A DNA stretch of 14,982 nt, taken from NCBI GenBank assembly GCA_012799425.1, contig JAAZLF010000583.1, positions 1 through 14,982 on the forward strand, written 5' to 3'. The notes beneath the pieces were generated by a model that worked only from the letters and a program-made list of their open reading frames with translations, had not been told where the DNA came from and ran no database searches. Positions 1-5,523 of the stretch are shown in pieces (position 1 is the first letter of the stretch; every line of letters begins with the position of its first letter). The DNA comes from Actinomycetales bacterium. GTDB lineage: Bacteria; Actinomycetota; Actinomycetes; Actinomycetales; Dermabacteraceae. The translations under genes were made by a program, and so were the position numbers.

Positions 1-1046
1 CCCTGAGAGCAGAGCAGCGACATCGCCGTCCGGGCGCGGCTCTTGAGATCTCGGTCCTCGATGTACGACGTAAGCGCGGCGACCTCGTCGATCAGGACGA
101 CGACCAGCGGCTCATCGACACTCGCAGTGTGCTGGCGGGTGTTCCCGGCCATTCGTTCGAGGCGAGCGCTCATCGCCTCGACGGCGTCCTCGAGGACCAC
201 CACGGCTTCAGCAGGGGTCACGGCGTAGCGGGTGAACAGGCTCTTGCCCATGCCCAGCTCGACGCCGCCCTTGAGATCGATCCCGTGGACCTGTGCTTCG
301 CCGCGAGCGATGGCGGGAGCGAGGCCGATGGTGACGCCCCAGACGAGCGATGCCTTGCCGGAGCCGGAGGAGCCGGCGACGAGGGTGTGTGTGCCCGCGA
401 TGCGGAGCCACCAGTCGTCGTCTCTGGTGTCGACACCCATCCACACCGAGCGGCCGTCCCAGGGATCTTCTGCTTCCGGGAGCCCGCGGTAGACGATCTC
501 GGAGAGAGCATCGCCGAACGTGAAGATCAGCGTGGGGGAGAGGTCTCCCGTCACGCGAATGTCTGTGGCGCCTGCCGTCGTGCGAAGGCGGTCCGCGACC
601 TTCTGGAAGTCCTCCACGGTCTGGCCAGTGAGCAATCCGGGCACGACGGCGAGCTCGTTGCGGGTCCACCTCTTGCTCACGATGGTGGGGCAGACGAGGC
701 GCTTCCGCCCCTCACGATCAGTGCCGGACGACGCCAGCCCGCACTCCTCCATCAGCAGCGGCCATGACTCGAGCAGGTCGAGCGACACGGACCGGCGCGT
801 CAGAGGGTGCGAGATGGCCCGGTAGTAGGTGTGGGGCTGGAACCGGGCCCAGAGTGCGAAGTACAGCGCGATGGCTCCGACGATGGCGAAGGGCTTCCAG
901 CTCCCGAGCAGGTCGGCTGCGAGCCAGGTGAACATCGCGACGACGAACCAGAAACGGTGGAACCAGCGCACGTGACCCCAGAGGCCCGTGAGAATCCACC
1001 GCAGCTCGGCGAGGCCGAAGCGGAAGGCGAGGGAGGCGGTGTGCAT
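1..1046 (-). CDS. FtsK/SpoIIIE-type DNA translocase (conjugal transfer Tra), 3' end outside window
   Basis: This gene encodes the membrane-anchored ATPase that would pump double-stranded element DNA into a recipient. The 348 visible codons start at ATG 1046 and run off the left edge. Two hydrophobic segments lie at about residues 34-49 and 52-66. A Walker A loop GSSGSGKAS spans 225-233 and a Walker B LVVVLIDE spans 314-321 (D320, E321). The last Walker A position is Ala232 followed by Ser233 rather than GKS/GKT; I recall related actinobacterial Tra proteins with GKGS there, so this is probably a family trait. A strong ribosome binding site GGAGGTG (minus strand, 1061-1055) lies inside the end of the upstream small gene and fixes the start. 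The two genes are 3 bases apart, so they are probably co-transcribed with the Pra-like gene. Chromosomal FtsK is unlikely because the N-terminal part is short and the neighbours are element genes. Confidence 0.9.
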   Translation of the reverse strand, partial: MHTASLAFRFGLAELRWILTGLWGHVRWFHRFWFVVAMFTWLAADLLGSWKPFAIVGAIALYFALWARFQPHTYYRAISHPLTRRSVSLDLLESWPLLMEECGLASSGTDREGRKRLVCPTIVSKRWTRNELAVVPGLLTGQTVEDFQKVADRLRTTAGATDIRVTGDLSPTLIFTFGDALSEIVYRGLPEAEDPWDGRSVWMGVDTRDDDWWLRIAGTHTLVAGSSGSGKASLVWGVTIGLAPAIARGEAQVHGIDLKGGVELGMGKSLFTRYAVTPAEAVVVLEDAVEAMSARLERMAGNTRQHTASVDEPLVVVLIDEVAALTSYIEDRDLKSRARTAMSLLCSQ

Positions 1047-1049
1047 GGC

Positions 1050-1151
1050 TCACGCACCTCCGAACGCCAGCTGCCAGCCGAGCGGGATGACCTGCCAGAG
1101 CAGAATCCCGATCGCTGCGACGTTGAGCAGACTCATCGCCTTCCGCTCCAT
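1050..1151 (-). CDS. Small single-helix membrane protein (33 aa)
   Basis: The frame reads MERKAMSLLNVAAIGILL and continues through WQVIPLGWQLAFGGA to TGA at 1052-1050. It encodes a short charged start followed by one hydrophobic helix at about residues 8-29. The ATG lies two bases after the stop of the Pra-like gene, with a purine-rich GAGGCGG about 8 bases upstream. Its last codons carry the ribosome binding site of the ftsK-like gene. This packing on one strand supports real translation. Known: pSAM2-type elements carry small membrane proteins near tra, such as spread proteins; inference: this one may assist the translocase or plasmid spread. An alternative start is ATG 1136. No sequence family was recognised. 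Confidence 0.6.
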   Translation of the reverse strand: MERKAMSLLNVAAIGILLWQVIPLGWQLAFGGA

Positions 1152-1153
1152 GA

Positions 1154-1573
1154 TCACGCCGCCTCGGTGCTCGAGGTGCGAGCAGAAGCCTTCGCCTCGG
1201 CGAAGCCCGTGGCCCTCAGTGAGTACGCGATCTTCGGGAAGTTCCCGTTCTGGTCGACGTACGGCGTGAGGGTGAGCCCCTCGAAGGCGACGGCGCGGAA
1301 GGGACCAGTGGCCGGCCCCTTGGGCGGCACCGGCTGGTGATCGGAGGAGACCTTCACGGTCACCTCGGCCTGGCCCTTCCGACTCTCGGGGTCCGGATCC
1401 AGAACCCGGACCTGCCAGACGCGCTGGCCAGAGACCTTGTCACGCACCTGGGGATCGACCTCACCGGCCCTCTTCTTGTCGAAGTCCTCGGCGGCGGTGA
1501 CCTCGCCGATCATGTACGCGCCCTGAGGGAACACGTCCTCCATCTGGATGGGGAAACGAGTCTGCACAGCCAT
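1154..1573 (-). CDS. Pra-like plasmid replication, integration and excision activator
   Basis: The product is 139 residues and begins MAVQTRFPIQMEDVFPQGAY, an N-terminus I recognise from the family annotated as plasmid replication, integration and excision activator in actinobacterial elements. In pSAM2, Pra switches on the replication, excision and integration genes and is itself held off by the repressor KorSA. The protein is soluble and rich in beta-prone segments; no catalytic motif or obvious DNA-binding helix was seen. Start ATG 1573 is chosen for its ribosome binding site AAGGAGG seven bases upstream; an in-frame extension to 1618 lacks such support. It heads the probable operon with the small membrane protein and the translocase. 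A perfect TTGACA box lies upstream, inside a dyad, which fits repressor control. The family call is by memory of sequence pattern, not by search. Confidence 0.7.
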   Translation of the reverse strand: MAVQTRFPIQMEDVFPQGAYMIGEVTAAEDFDKKRAGEVDPQVRDKVSGQRVWQVRVLDPDPESRKGQAEVTVKVSSDHQPVPPKGPATGPFRAVAFEGLTLTPYVDQNGNFPKIAYSLRATGFAEAKASARTSSTEAA

Positions 1574-1609
1574 GGTTGGCCTCCTTGGGTTGGGATCAAC
1601 TGCACGACC

Positions 1610-1639
1610 AGTGAACACACGTCACATGACTGTTGTCAA
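1610..1639 (-). promoter_or_regulatory. Putative promoter of the Pra-like operon
   Basis: On the minus strand a perfect TTGACA occupies 1639-1634. The best -10 candidates, TTCACT (1615-1610, spacer 18) or GTTCAC (1616-1611, spacer 17), are poor matches. A weak -10 with a good -35 would suit an activator-dependent or tightly repressed promoter. Transcription would start near 1603, about 30 bases before the ATG. Confidence 0.4.
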
Positions 1640-1644
1640 GTGAC
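1621..1644. promoter_or_regulatory. 24-bp dyad operator in the divergent pra/HTH promoter region
   Basis: The arms GTCACATGAC (1621-1630) and GTCAAGTGAC (1635-1644) flank the centre TGTT. They are inverted repeats with a single mismatch over ten positions. The dyad covers the -35 box of the minus-strand Pra-like operon and the candidate -35 of the plus-strand gene at 1674. A protein bound here would control both directions. The likely binder is the divergent gene's product or a KorSA-like repressor encoded outside the window; this is inference. Confidence 0.55.
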
Positions 1645-1667
1645 CGAGTGTGGGGATGTCGTAGGAT
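1640..1667 (+). promoter_or_regulatory. Candidate leaderless promoter for the gene at 1674
   Basis: GTGACC (1640-1645, four of six matches to TTGACA) and TAGGAT (1662-1667) are 16 bases apart. The -10 box ends only six bases before ATG 1674, so transcription would begin at or next to the start codon. No good ribosome binding site precedes this ATG. Leaderless messages are common in actinobacteria. Confidence 0.4.
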
Positions 1668-1673
1668 CAGGGC

Positions 1674-2417
1674 ATGGCAGCAGTCGAACCGGACCCGCCC
1701 GAGGACGAGGGCGACTTTGTGCTTCCTCGCGCGCTAGAGCAGGTGGTCCAGGGCCTATATAGGCGCGTAATCGAGAAAAGCGAGGTGCAACTGGCTAGGC
1801 CGGTCGATATTGCTCCGTCTGAATACGCCAACGCCACCCTGCATCTTCGCGTGGCCACGATGGCGGAGAGCGCGCTAAAAGACATCCGCGCGCTCATCAA
1901 TGCGTATGCCCACGCGGTAGCAGAACCGAGGCCGAGCCTTCAGGGAGTTGCGGCAGCCCAGGGCGTGACGCCCAGCAATTTGCGTCGACGATATAAGCCT
2001 GTTCACGTCGCTGCTGTACGCGAACTATTAGCCGAGAGGCCGGTGGTAGATGTCGTGCAATTCGCTTTTCCATCCGTCACGGACGAACAGCTTGTGGGCC
2101 TCTCGGGCGCACTCGATAACGACCTAGCATTGAGGGGGCGGATCAGAGTGGCCGAGTATGACTATAGTGTCAAGATCTTTACTGGGGTGGTCGGGGCGGA
2201 GCGGGCTCAGGAGTTAGCGGAGTCCAACACCTCAGCTCTGGTTAAGGAGTGGTACGGTGCCAGCGGTGTGGCGGCAAGGGATATTAACAACCGGCCCCTG
2301 AGCATGTTGCAGGGACCCTCTCTTGAGGGTGCGACCGCCGAACTTGGACCGGAGTATACTGCGTATCTCACTCGAGAGCTCGACGCTTTCGGGGTTTTCC
2401 GAAGGGGCCTGAACTAA
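1674..2417 (+). CDS. Unrecognised element protein with a possible helix-turn-helix (247 aa)
   Basis: I do not recognise the family. The N-terminus (about 1-15) is acidic and proline-rich. Residues 20-83 are mainly helical, with charged heptad-like spacing. Residues 87-107, PSLQGVAAAQGVTPSNLRRRY, fit a helix-turn-helix of the kind found in actinobacterial regulators (a GVxxSxLxRRY-like recognition helix). The C-terminal half has no motif I can name. There is no signal peptide or membrane segment. The gene diverges from the Pra-like operon across a 100-base spacer with a 24-bp dyad, so a regulator acting on that spacer, in the role KorSA has in pSAM2, is a reasonable inference. It is not GntR-like as KorSA is, so any equivalence would be functional only. 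Start ATG 1674 fits the leaderless -10 box. Codon use is more A/T-tolerant than in the host genes to the right. Confidence 0.7.
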   Translation: MAAVEPDPPEDEGDFVLPRALEQVVQGLYRRVIEKSEVQLARPVDIAPSEYANATLHLRVATMAESALKDIRALINAYAHAVAEPRPSLQGVAAAQGVTPSNLRRRYKPVHVAAVRELLAERPVVDVVQFAFPSVTDEQLVGLSGALDNDLALRGRIRVAEYDYSVKIFTGVVGAERAQELAESNTSALVKEWYGASGVAARDINNRPLSMLQGPSLEGATAELGPEYTAYLTRELDAFGVFRRGLN

Positions 2418-2550
2418 GCGTAGTAAAGCCTGGTCGAAGAGCTCGCGCGGAAGAAGTGGGGTTAGTCGATCGCGAGCCTCGTAGCTGGTATTTGAAGTGG
2501 TCGGTTAAGCGACATACCACGGATCCAGAGAGTCTCGTGTTGGACTGCAA

Positions 2551-2964
2551 TCATCCACTGAAGGCGTCTTCAGTGAGCGCCTTTGCAGCGATTTCGACCT
2601 GATCGAACTGACCTAAGCGAAGCGCGTTTACGGGTGAGTCCCCGCCGAGCCAAGGGTTGGCTCCGACAAACCATGCACGGGCTACGACTTCGCCTTCCGC
2701 TTCGACCACCTTCCGCCACACGACGTAACCAGCGTGAATGCGCTGCGCGGCCTTGGTGTCCGGGGTCGAGGCGCCCTTGGCCCACGAGCGGGCATGTTGA
2801 GAGTCTGCGGCACCGGATAGAGCCGACACTAGAGTGGGACCGAGACCACCGTTGAGCCTTCGGACTCGTTCTCGAAGCTCCAGGTTGTCAGAACCTACTG
2901 CAGACGTTGAGGCCGCAGTGTGCCCAGCCCCGAGACCTTGAGGCGCTGCTTCTGGTGACCCCAC
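2551..2964 (-). CDS. Xre/MbcA/ParS-type antitoxin-like DNA-binding protein, solitary
   Basis: The product is 137 residues. Residues about 27-85 look like the helical DNA-binding part, and 92-132 match the pattern of the toxin-binding domain of Xre/MbcA/ParS antitoxins: an AWF segment, then GANPWLGGDSPVNALRLGQF and a V-x-x-A stretch. Known: such antitoxins normally sit next to a RES-domain or MbcT-type NAD-degrading toxin. Here no toxin gene adjoins: downstream is 133 bases of apparent non-coding DNA, then a convergent gene; upstream is a gene-poor stretch. It may therefore be an orphan, a regulator of the element, or a remnant. GTG 2964 is chosen because GGAGGGAG precedes it at a proper distance; an alternative GTG lies at 2994. 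The first 25 residues are low-complexity and probably disordered. Confidence 0.65.
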   Translation of the reverse strand: MGSPEAAPQGLGAGHTAASTSAVGSDNLELRERVRRLNGGLGPTLVSALSGAADSQHARSWAKGASTPDTKAAQRIHAGYVVWRKVVEAEGEVVARAWFVGANPWLGGDSPVNALRLGQFDQVEIAAKALTEDAFSG

Positions 2965-3313
2965 CGTGCGCTCCCTCCGCAAGAATGGGTACACGGTACT
3001 ACCGCCGGGCCTGTCCTGCCGTCAATGCCAAAACGACGTCGACAATGCTAAGACAGACGGAGAGGGCTATCGACCCACCGGTGCGGCACGGAGTCTTGGA
3101 CGCGCAGGCTGAAGAACTGATCCTCGCGGGCGACCCCGTTCCGCTACCCTCGTCGAAGGTGCTGCGCCATCGCGGTGGTGTCAGAAGTTGGCCTCGGGAG
3201 ATCCTGCCGGACGACAGGGCCCAAGGTCAGCGTTTCAGCCTGTCGTGCCACGCGTGGAGCTGGAGGCGAACTCGTGAGAACTTTCCTTACTCCTTCAAGG
3301 GCGGCTTCGCCGC

Positions 3314-3375
3314 TGGTCGAACGCTCCGAGCGCGGTCCTCGCTTCGCTGCGGGTCGCGCTCGGAGCGTTCGACCA
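3314..3375. repeat. Perfect 21-bp inverted repeat with 20-base centre
   Basis: Bases 3314-3334 (starting TGGTCGAACGCTCC) and 3355-3375 (ending GAGCGTTCGACCA) are exact reverse complements, separated by 20 bases. RNA from either strand would fold into a very stable hairpin. There is no T-run, so a classical intrinsic terminator is not clear. It could be a terminator insulating the downstream cargo gene, a mobile palindromic (REP/MITE-like) unit or a protein-binding site. Confidence 0.85.
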
Positions 3376-3482
3376 CTTGACCCTCCAATCTGAGCTTCCA
3401 TCTCGAACTGCGGAAGTGTCCCTGCTATGGCTCTCGCGCATCTACGGAGATGTGTACCCTGCAAGGGAGGCGGTTGCGCTTC

Positions 3483-3511
3483 TCGACGTTTTCGCAGATT
3501 GAAGCTCTAAT
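3483..3511 (+). promoter_or_regulatory. Candidate promoter of the HEPN-like cargo gene
   Basis: TCGACG (3483-3488) and TCTAAT (3506-3511) are separated by 17 bases and match the -35 and -10 consensus at four and five of six positions. Transcription would start near 3518, leaving a short leader containing the ribosome binding site AAGGAGA (3533-3539) before ATG 3544. The gene therefore appears to be expressed independently of the transfer operon. Confidence 0.5.
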
Positions 3512-3543
3512 TGTATCGGCAAACTTGATCCTAAGGAGACCTC

Positions 3544-4767
3544 ATGCCGGCTGACGAGTCGCCGCACACTATCATTCATCATCCGAATACAGAGTTGATG
3601 GAAGATATGGGACTGTCCGGCCTCATGGGGCGTATTCGGCCTCAATGGCAGTCGAAAGGTCTTATTGAGCGAGTTCGACGCTTGATGCCGATCGACCCGA
3701 GCAGTGCGTGTCAGCGGTTGCTCAATGCCGCAATTGCGGACCTCAGAGAAAAAATCGTTGTGGCGGGACTGGATATCGCCAAAGAGACTGCCGCCACCGC
3801 TAAATTGCCTCCAGTGGACAAAAAGGATGATGTCGAGAACTACTCGACATACAACGTCATAAATCTGTCATACAAGATGGGTCTCCTTACTCGGCCCGAG
3901 TGGCGGAGGCTGTCGCGCTCATATGAGATTCGCCGCGACTTAGAGCATGAGGATACCGAATACGAGGCTGGCATCGAAGATTGCATCTATATCTTCACAA
4001 CCTGCATAGATGCCGTCTTGTCGAAGGATCCCGTCACCATGATTCGAGTCGCCGAGGTAAAGGAGATTATCGAGGCCTCAGGTCCAGTCACCGCCGACTC
4101 TGGCCTGCGTGCCGACTTCCAATCGGCACCCAACGCTCGACAGTTAGAGATTCTGAAGTTCTTGTTCTCGACTGCATCTGACGATGAAGCGTCAGACTTG
4201 GTGAGGCAAAATGCCTTTGGCCTCATATCTGAGCTCTCTCCATCTATGCATGATTCAGTGAGGGTGGATCTCGCGAGGCATGCTCAGGAAAAAATCGGAA
4301 GTCGGACTGATCTGACGTTCCCGCAGGTTCGCCTTGCTAGCGCATCCGGGGTTCTTCCCTACCTCCGCGAGCCTCAGAGAATGGCGTTCTATAGAGGTTT
4401 GATTGAGCAGCTGAACAAGGTGAGCCCCGAATGGCAGGCGCATGCTGCACATGGCGCCATTCACCGAAACGTCATCGACTGCGGCGGTCTAAGCCCGATA
4501 ACTAAAGACGAGCTGCCGCAGGTTGTGAAGTGGCTAACATTATGTTATGTGGGTGAACCTGGAGGGCGTGGAATGGGCTTGAATAGAAGTGTGTTCTATA
4601 GTAATTCCGGTGCGCCGTTGGCCTATGAATTGATCAAGAAAGCGCCTCAGGTGTGCGCTCCTATTCTTTCCGGGTTTGACGATGATGATGATGTCCAGGG
4701 TGCATTGCTTGCGAGCAACGCTGTGCAACGCAGGTTTGATGAGTTGCTTGATCTCGTAGAGGGCTGA
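3544..4767 (+). CDS. HEPN-like cargo protein, unrecognised family (407 aa)
   Basis: I cannot name the family. Residues about 55-160 are helical and contain RRDLEHED at 130-137, giving R130-x4-H135, the spacing of the RNase motif of HEPN domains. A long amphipathic helix, EYEAGIEDCIYIFTTCIDAV (139-158), follows, as the last HEPN helix does. Known: HEPN proteins are frequent metal-independent RNases in toxin-antitoxin and abortive-infection systems. Residues about 195-400 look like an all-helical, repeat-like region with a Gly-rich stretch (GEPGGRGMGL) and a D5 run encoded by GAT repeats. The start is secure: AAGGAGA lies four bases before ATG. No signal peptide or membrane helix is visible. 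The gene is alone on its strand, has its own promoter, and is the last gene before the attachment site, the usual place for passenger genes. Its codon use is clearly more A/T-rich than its host neighbours. A defence role is inference. Confidence 0.75.
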   Translation: MPADESPHTIIHHPNTELMEDMGLSGLMGRIRPQWQSKGLIERVRRLMPIDPSSACQRLLNAAIADLREKIVVAGLDIAKETAATAKLPPVDKKDDVENYSTYNVINLSYKMGLLTRPEWRRLSRSYEIRRDLEHEDTEYEAGIEDCIYIFTTCIDAVLSKDPVTMIRVAEVKEIIEASGPVTADSGLRADFQSAPNARQLEILKFLFSTASDDEASDLVRQNAFGLISELSPSMHDSVRVDLARHAQEKIGSRTDLTFPQVRLASASGVLPYLREPQRMAFYRGLIEQLNKVSPEWQAHAAHGAIHRNVIDCGGLSPITKDELPQVVKWLTLCYVGEPGGRGMGLNRSVFYSNSGAPLAYELIKKAPQVCAPILSGFDDDDDVQGALLASNAVQRRFDELLDLVEG

Positions 4768-4770
4768 GGT

Positions 4771-4794
4771 TGACAGCAACGCTGACAGCAACGC
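4771..4794 (+). repeat. Tandem 12-bp direct repeat near the attachment site
   Basis: TGACAGCAACGC occurs twice head to tail with no mismatch (4771-4782, 4783-4794), starting three bases after the stop codon of the cargo gene and ending about 77 bases before the tRNA fragment. Known: tyrosine integrases and excisionases bind short repeated arm sites flanking the attachment core. Inference: these are such arm sites. Confidence 0.7.
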
Positions 4795-4871
4795 AATCGC
4801 GCCCATCGGTCCTGGCCCAGCAGTCCTAGCCTTCTGACCTGCTATAGCCTGGTCGACTCTCCACGGTCTGA

Positions 4872-4919
4872 CGGACTTTTAATCCGCGGGTCGAGGGTTC
4901 GATCCCCTCCGGGCCCACC
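4872..4919 (+). other. tRNA-Lys(UUU) 3' fragment: element attachment site (attR-type scar)
   Basis: From CGGA (4872-4875) the sequence has the anticodon loop CTTTTAA (4876-4882) with anticodon TTT, stem partner TCCG, variable loop, T-arm GAGGG-TTCGATC-CCCTC (4893-4909), acceptor strand CGGGCCC (4910-4916), discriminator A and CC. The base before CGGA is A and cannot pair with C4887, and no D-arm or matching GGGCCCG acceptor strand exists upstream. It is therefore only the 3' half of a tRNA gene. This is what integration at a tRNA 3' end leaves at the distal junction; the intact tRNA should be at the other end of the element. CCA is not encoded. Confidence 0.85.
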
Positions 4920-4972
4920 TTGGTCTCGCGCGAAAGCCTCCGTCCCGGTGAGGTGCCTGAGAGGGTTTGGCC

Positions 4973-5398
4973 ATGACTTCGACATCGTGTGTGTTCTGCG
5001 GCCTCCTTGCGGATCAGGGTGAGGCGGCCTGGGTGGCGAGGCGAGATAGAGCTTCGGCGTTTCTTCCTCTGGGTGAGGGTCGGCTGTCTCCTGCTCATAC
5101 GCTCGTCGTACCGAACGATCATGCCGTGGGCATCCACGATGCCTCTGCTGAGTCGCTACAGGCGGTCGTGCTGCTTGCTCAGGAAGTGGCCCGCGCCATG
5201 GAGGAGTCCATTGGCGCGCGGGGCGTGAACATCCTCAACGCCAGTGGGCCCGACTCGGACCAGTCCGTGCCGCACCTCCACCTGCACGTTATTCCGCGCT
5301 GGAAGGGCGATGGCCTCGACACGTGGCCCTCGACTGTCTCGAACCGCTCTCTCGACGCTGCGTGGCTCAGCGTGGTCCGTGCAGCGATGACTCCGTGA
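4973..5398 (+). CDS. HIT-family (histidine triad) nucleotide hydrolase/transferase
   Basis: The product is 141 residues. It contains the histidine triad HLHLHVIPR at residues 101-109 (H101, H103, H105), whose central histidine acts on the alpha-phosphate of nucleotide substrates in this superfamily. An N-terminal CVFC pair (C6, C9) is typical of bacterial HIT proteins that bind zinc. Upstream features fit as well: PAHTLVVPNDHA (40-51) and NILNASG (86-92). The whole domain is present at usual length. ATG 4973 is preceded by GAGAGGG at a suitable distance; a TTG two codons upstream (4967) is possible but not needed. It is cytoplasmic; the exact substrate (Ap4A, AMP-lysine or other) cannot be read from sequence. 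It begins about 55 bases after the tRNA fragment and is the first gene on the chromosomal side. It converges with the phosphotransferase gene. Confidence 0.93.
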   Translation: MTSTSCVFCGLLADQGEAAWVARRDRASAFLPLGEGRLSPAHTLVVPNDHAVGIHDASAESLQAVVLLAQEVARAMEESIGARGVNILNASGPDSDQSVPHLHLHVIPRWKGDGLDTWPSTVSNRSLDAAWLSVVRAAMTP

Positions 5399-5523
5399 GA
5401 ACGGCTCGGATCGCCCGAGGCCGCCCTGCGGTCCACGGTCCGAATGCACGGTGCAGCCCGCTGGCGTCGCGACTCCCGGAGCGGGTAGGGGATTCTCCCG
5501 GCGGGTTCGCTCGCGAGCACAGA

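Larger units (their letters stand above)
2965..3543. other. Gene-poor stretch between antitoxin-like gene and HEPN-like gene
   Basis: No convincing complete gene was found on either strand. The stretch contains a short hairpin (3301-3313, GCGGC-TTC-GCCGC), a long perfect inverted repeat (3314-3375) and a candidate promoter (3483-3511). A plus-strand frame is open from 3278 to TGA 3502 and ends in a protein-like sequence, TAEVSLLWLSRIYGDV then YPAREAVALLDVFAD, with no start codon context or ribosome binding site. That may be the tail of a decayed gene. Confidence 0.45.
1..4919. mobile_element. Right part of an integrated conjugative element (AICE, pSAM2 type)
   Basis: Seen: an FtsK/SpoIIIE-type translocase, a Pra-like activator, a small membrane protein, regulatory and unrecognised genes, then a 3' half of tRNA-Lys that has no 5' half. 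Known: actinobacterial integrative elements such as pSAM2 move as double-stranded DNA using one FtsK-like Tra protein and integrate by site-specific recombination into tRNA 3' ends. Each integration leaves a duplicate tRNA 3' segment at the far end. Inference: bases 1 to about 4919 are element DNA, and the intact tRNA, integrase, excisionase and replication gene lie beyond the left edge. The genes nearest the right end (1674-4767) use more A/T-ending codons than the genes after 4973, which fits foreign origin. The left boundary is not visible. Confidence 0.8.

Noticed and set aside
2441..2477. Inverted repeat GCTCGCG/CGCGAGC between convergent genes as a terminator
   Set aside because: Only seven base pairs around a 23-base loop and no T-run; in this GC-rich DNA it may be chance.
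2368..2550. Small minus-strand frame directly after the antitoxin-like gene, a possible toxin
   Set aside because: It begins with TTG without a ribosome binding site, overlaps the end of the gene at 1674, is only 60 residues and lacks any RES-toxin motif.
2907..3464. Three overlapping short frames in the gene-poor stretch
   Set aside because: Their length is due to the GC-rich inverted repeat; no ribosome binding sites, no domains, and compositions are Arg/Ser-rich.
4800..4919. A complete tRNA-Lys gene ending at 4919
   Set aside because: No D-arm and no acceptor partner GGGCCCG upstream; the anticodon stem already mispairs at its outer end. Only the 3' half is present.
4826..5137. Minus-strand open frame of about 103 residues containing GPEGIEPSTRGLK
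   Set aside because: This motif is the antisense translation of the tRNA-Lys 3' half, a well-known false protein in databases; it also overlaps the HIT gene.
5458..5518. Short palindromes between the HIT and phosphotransferase genes as a terminator
   Set aside because: CCCGCT/AGCGGG has six pairs with a 17-base loop and GCTCGCGAGC lacks a loop; neither is convincing.
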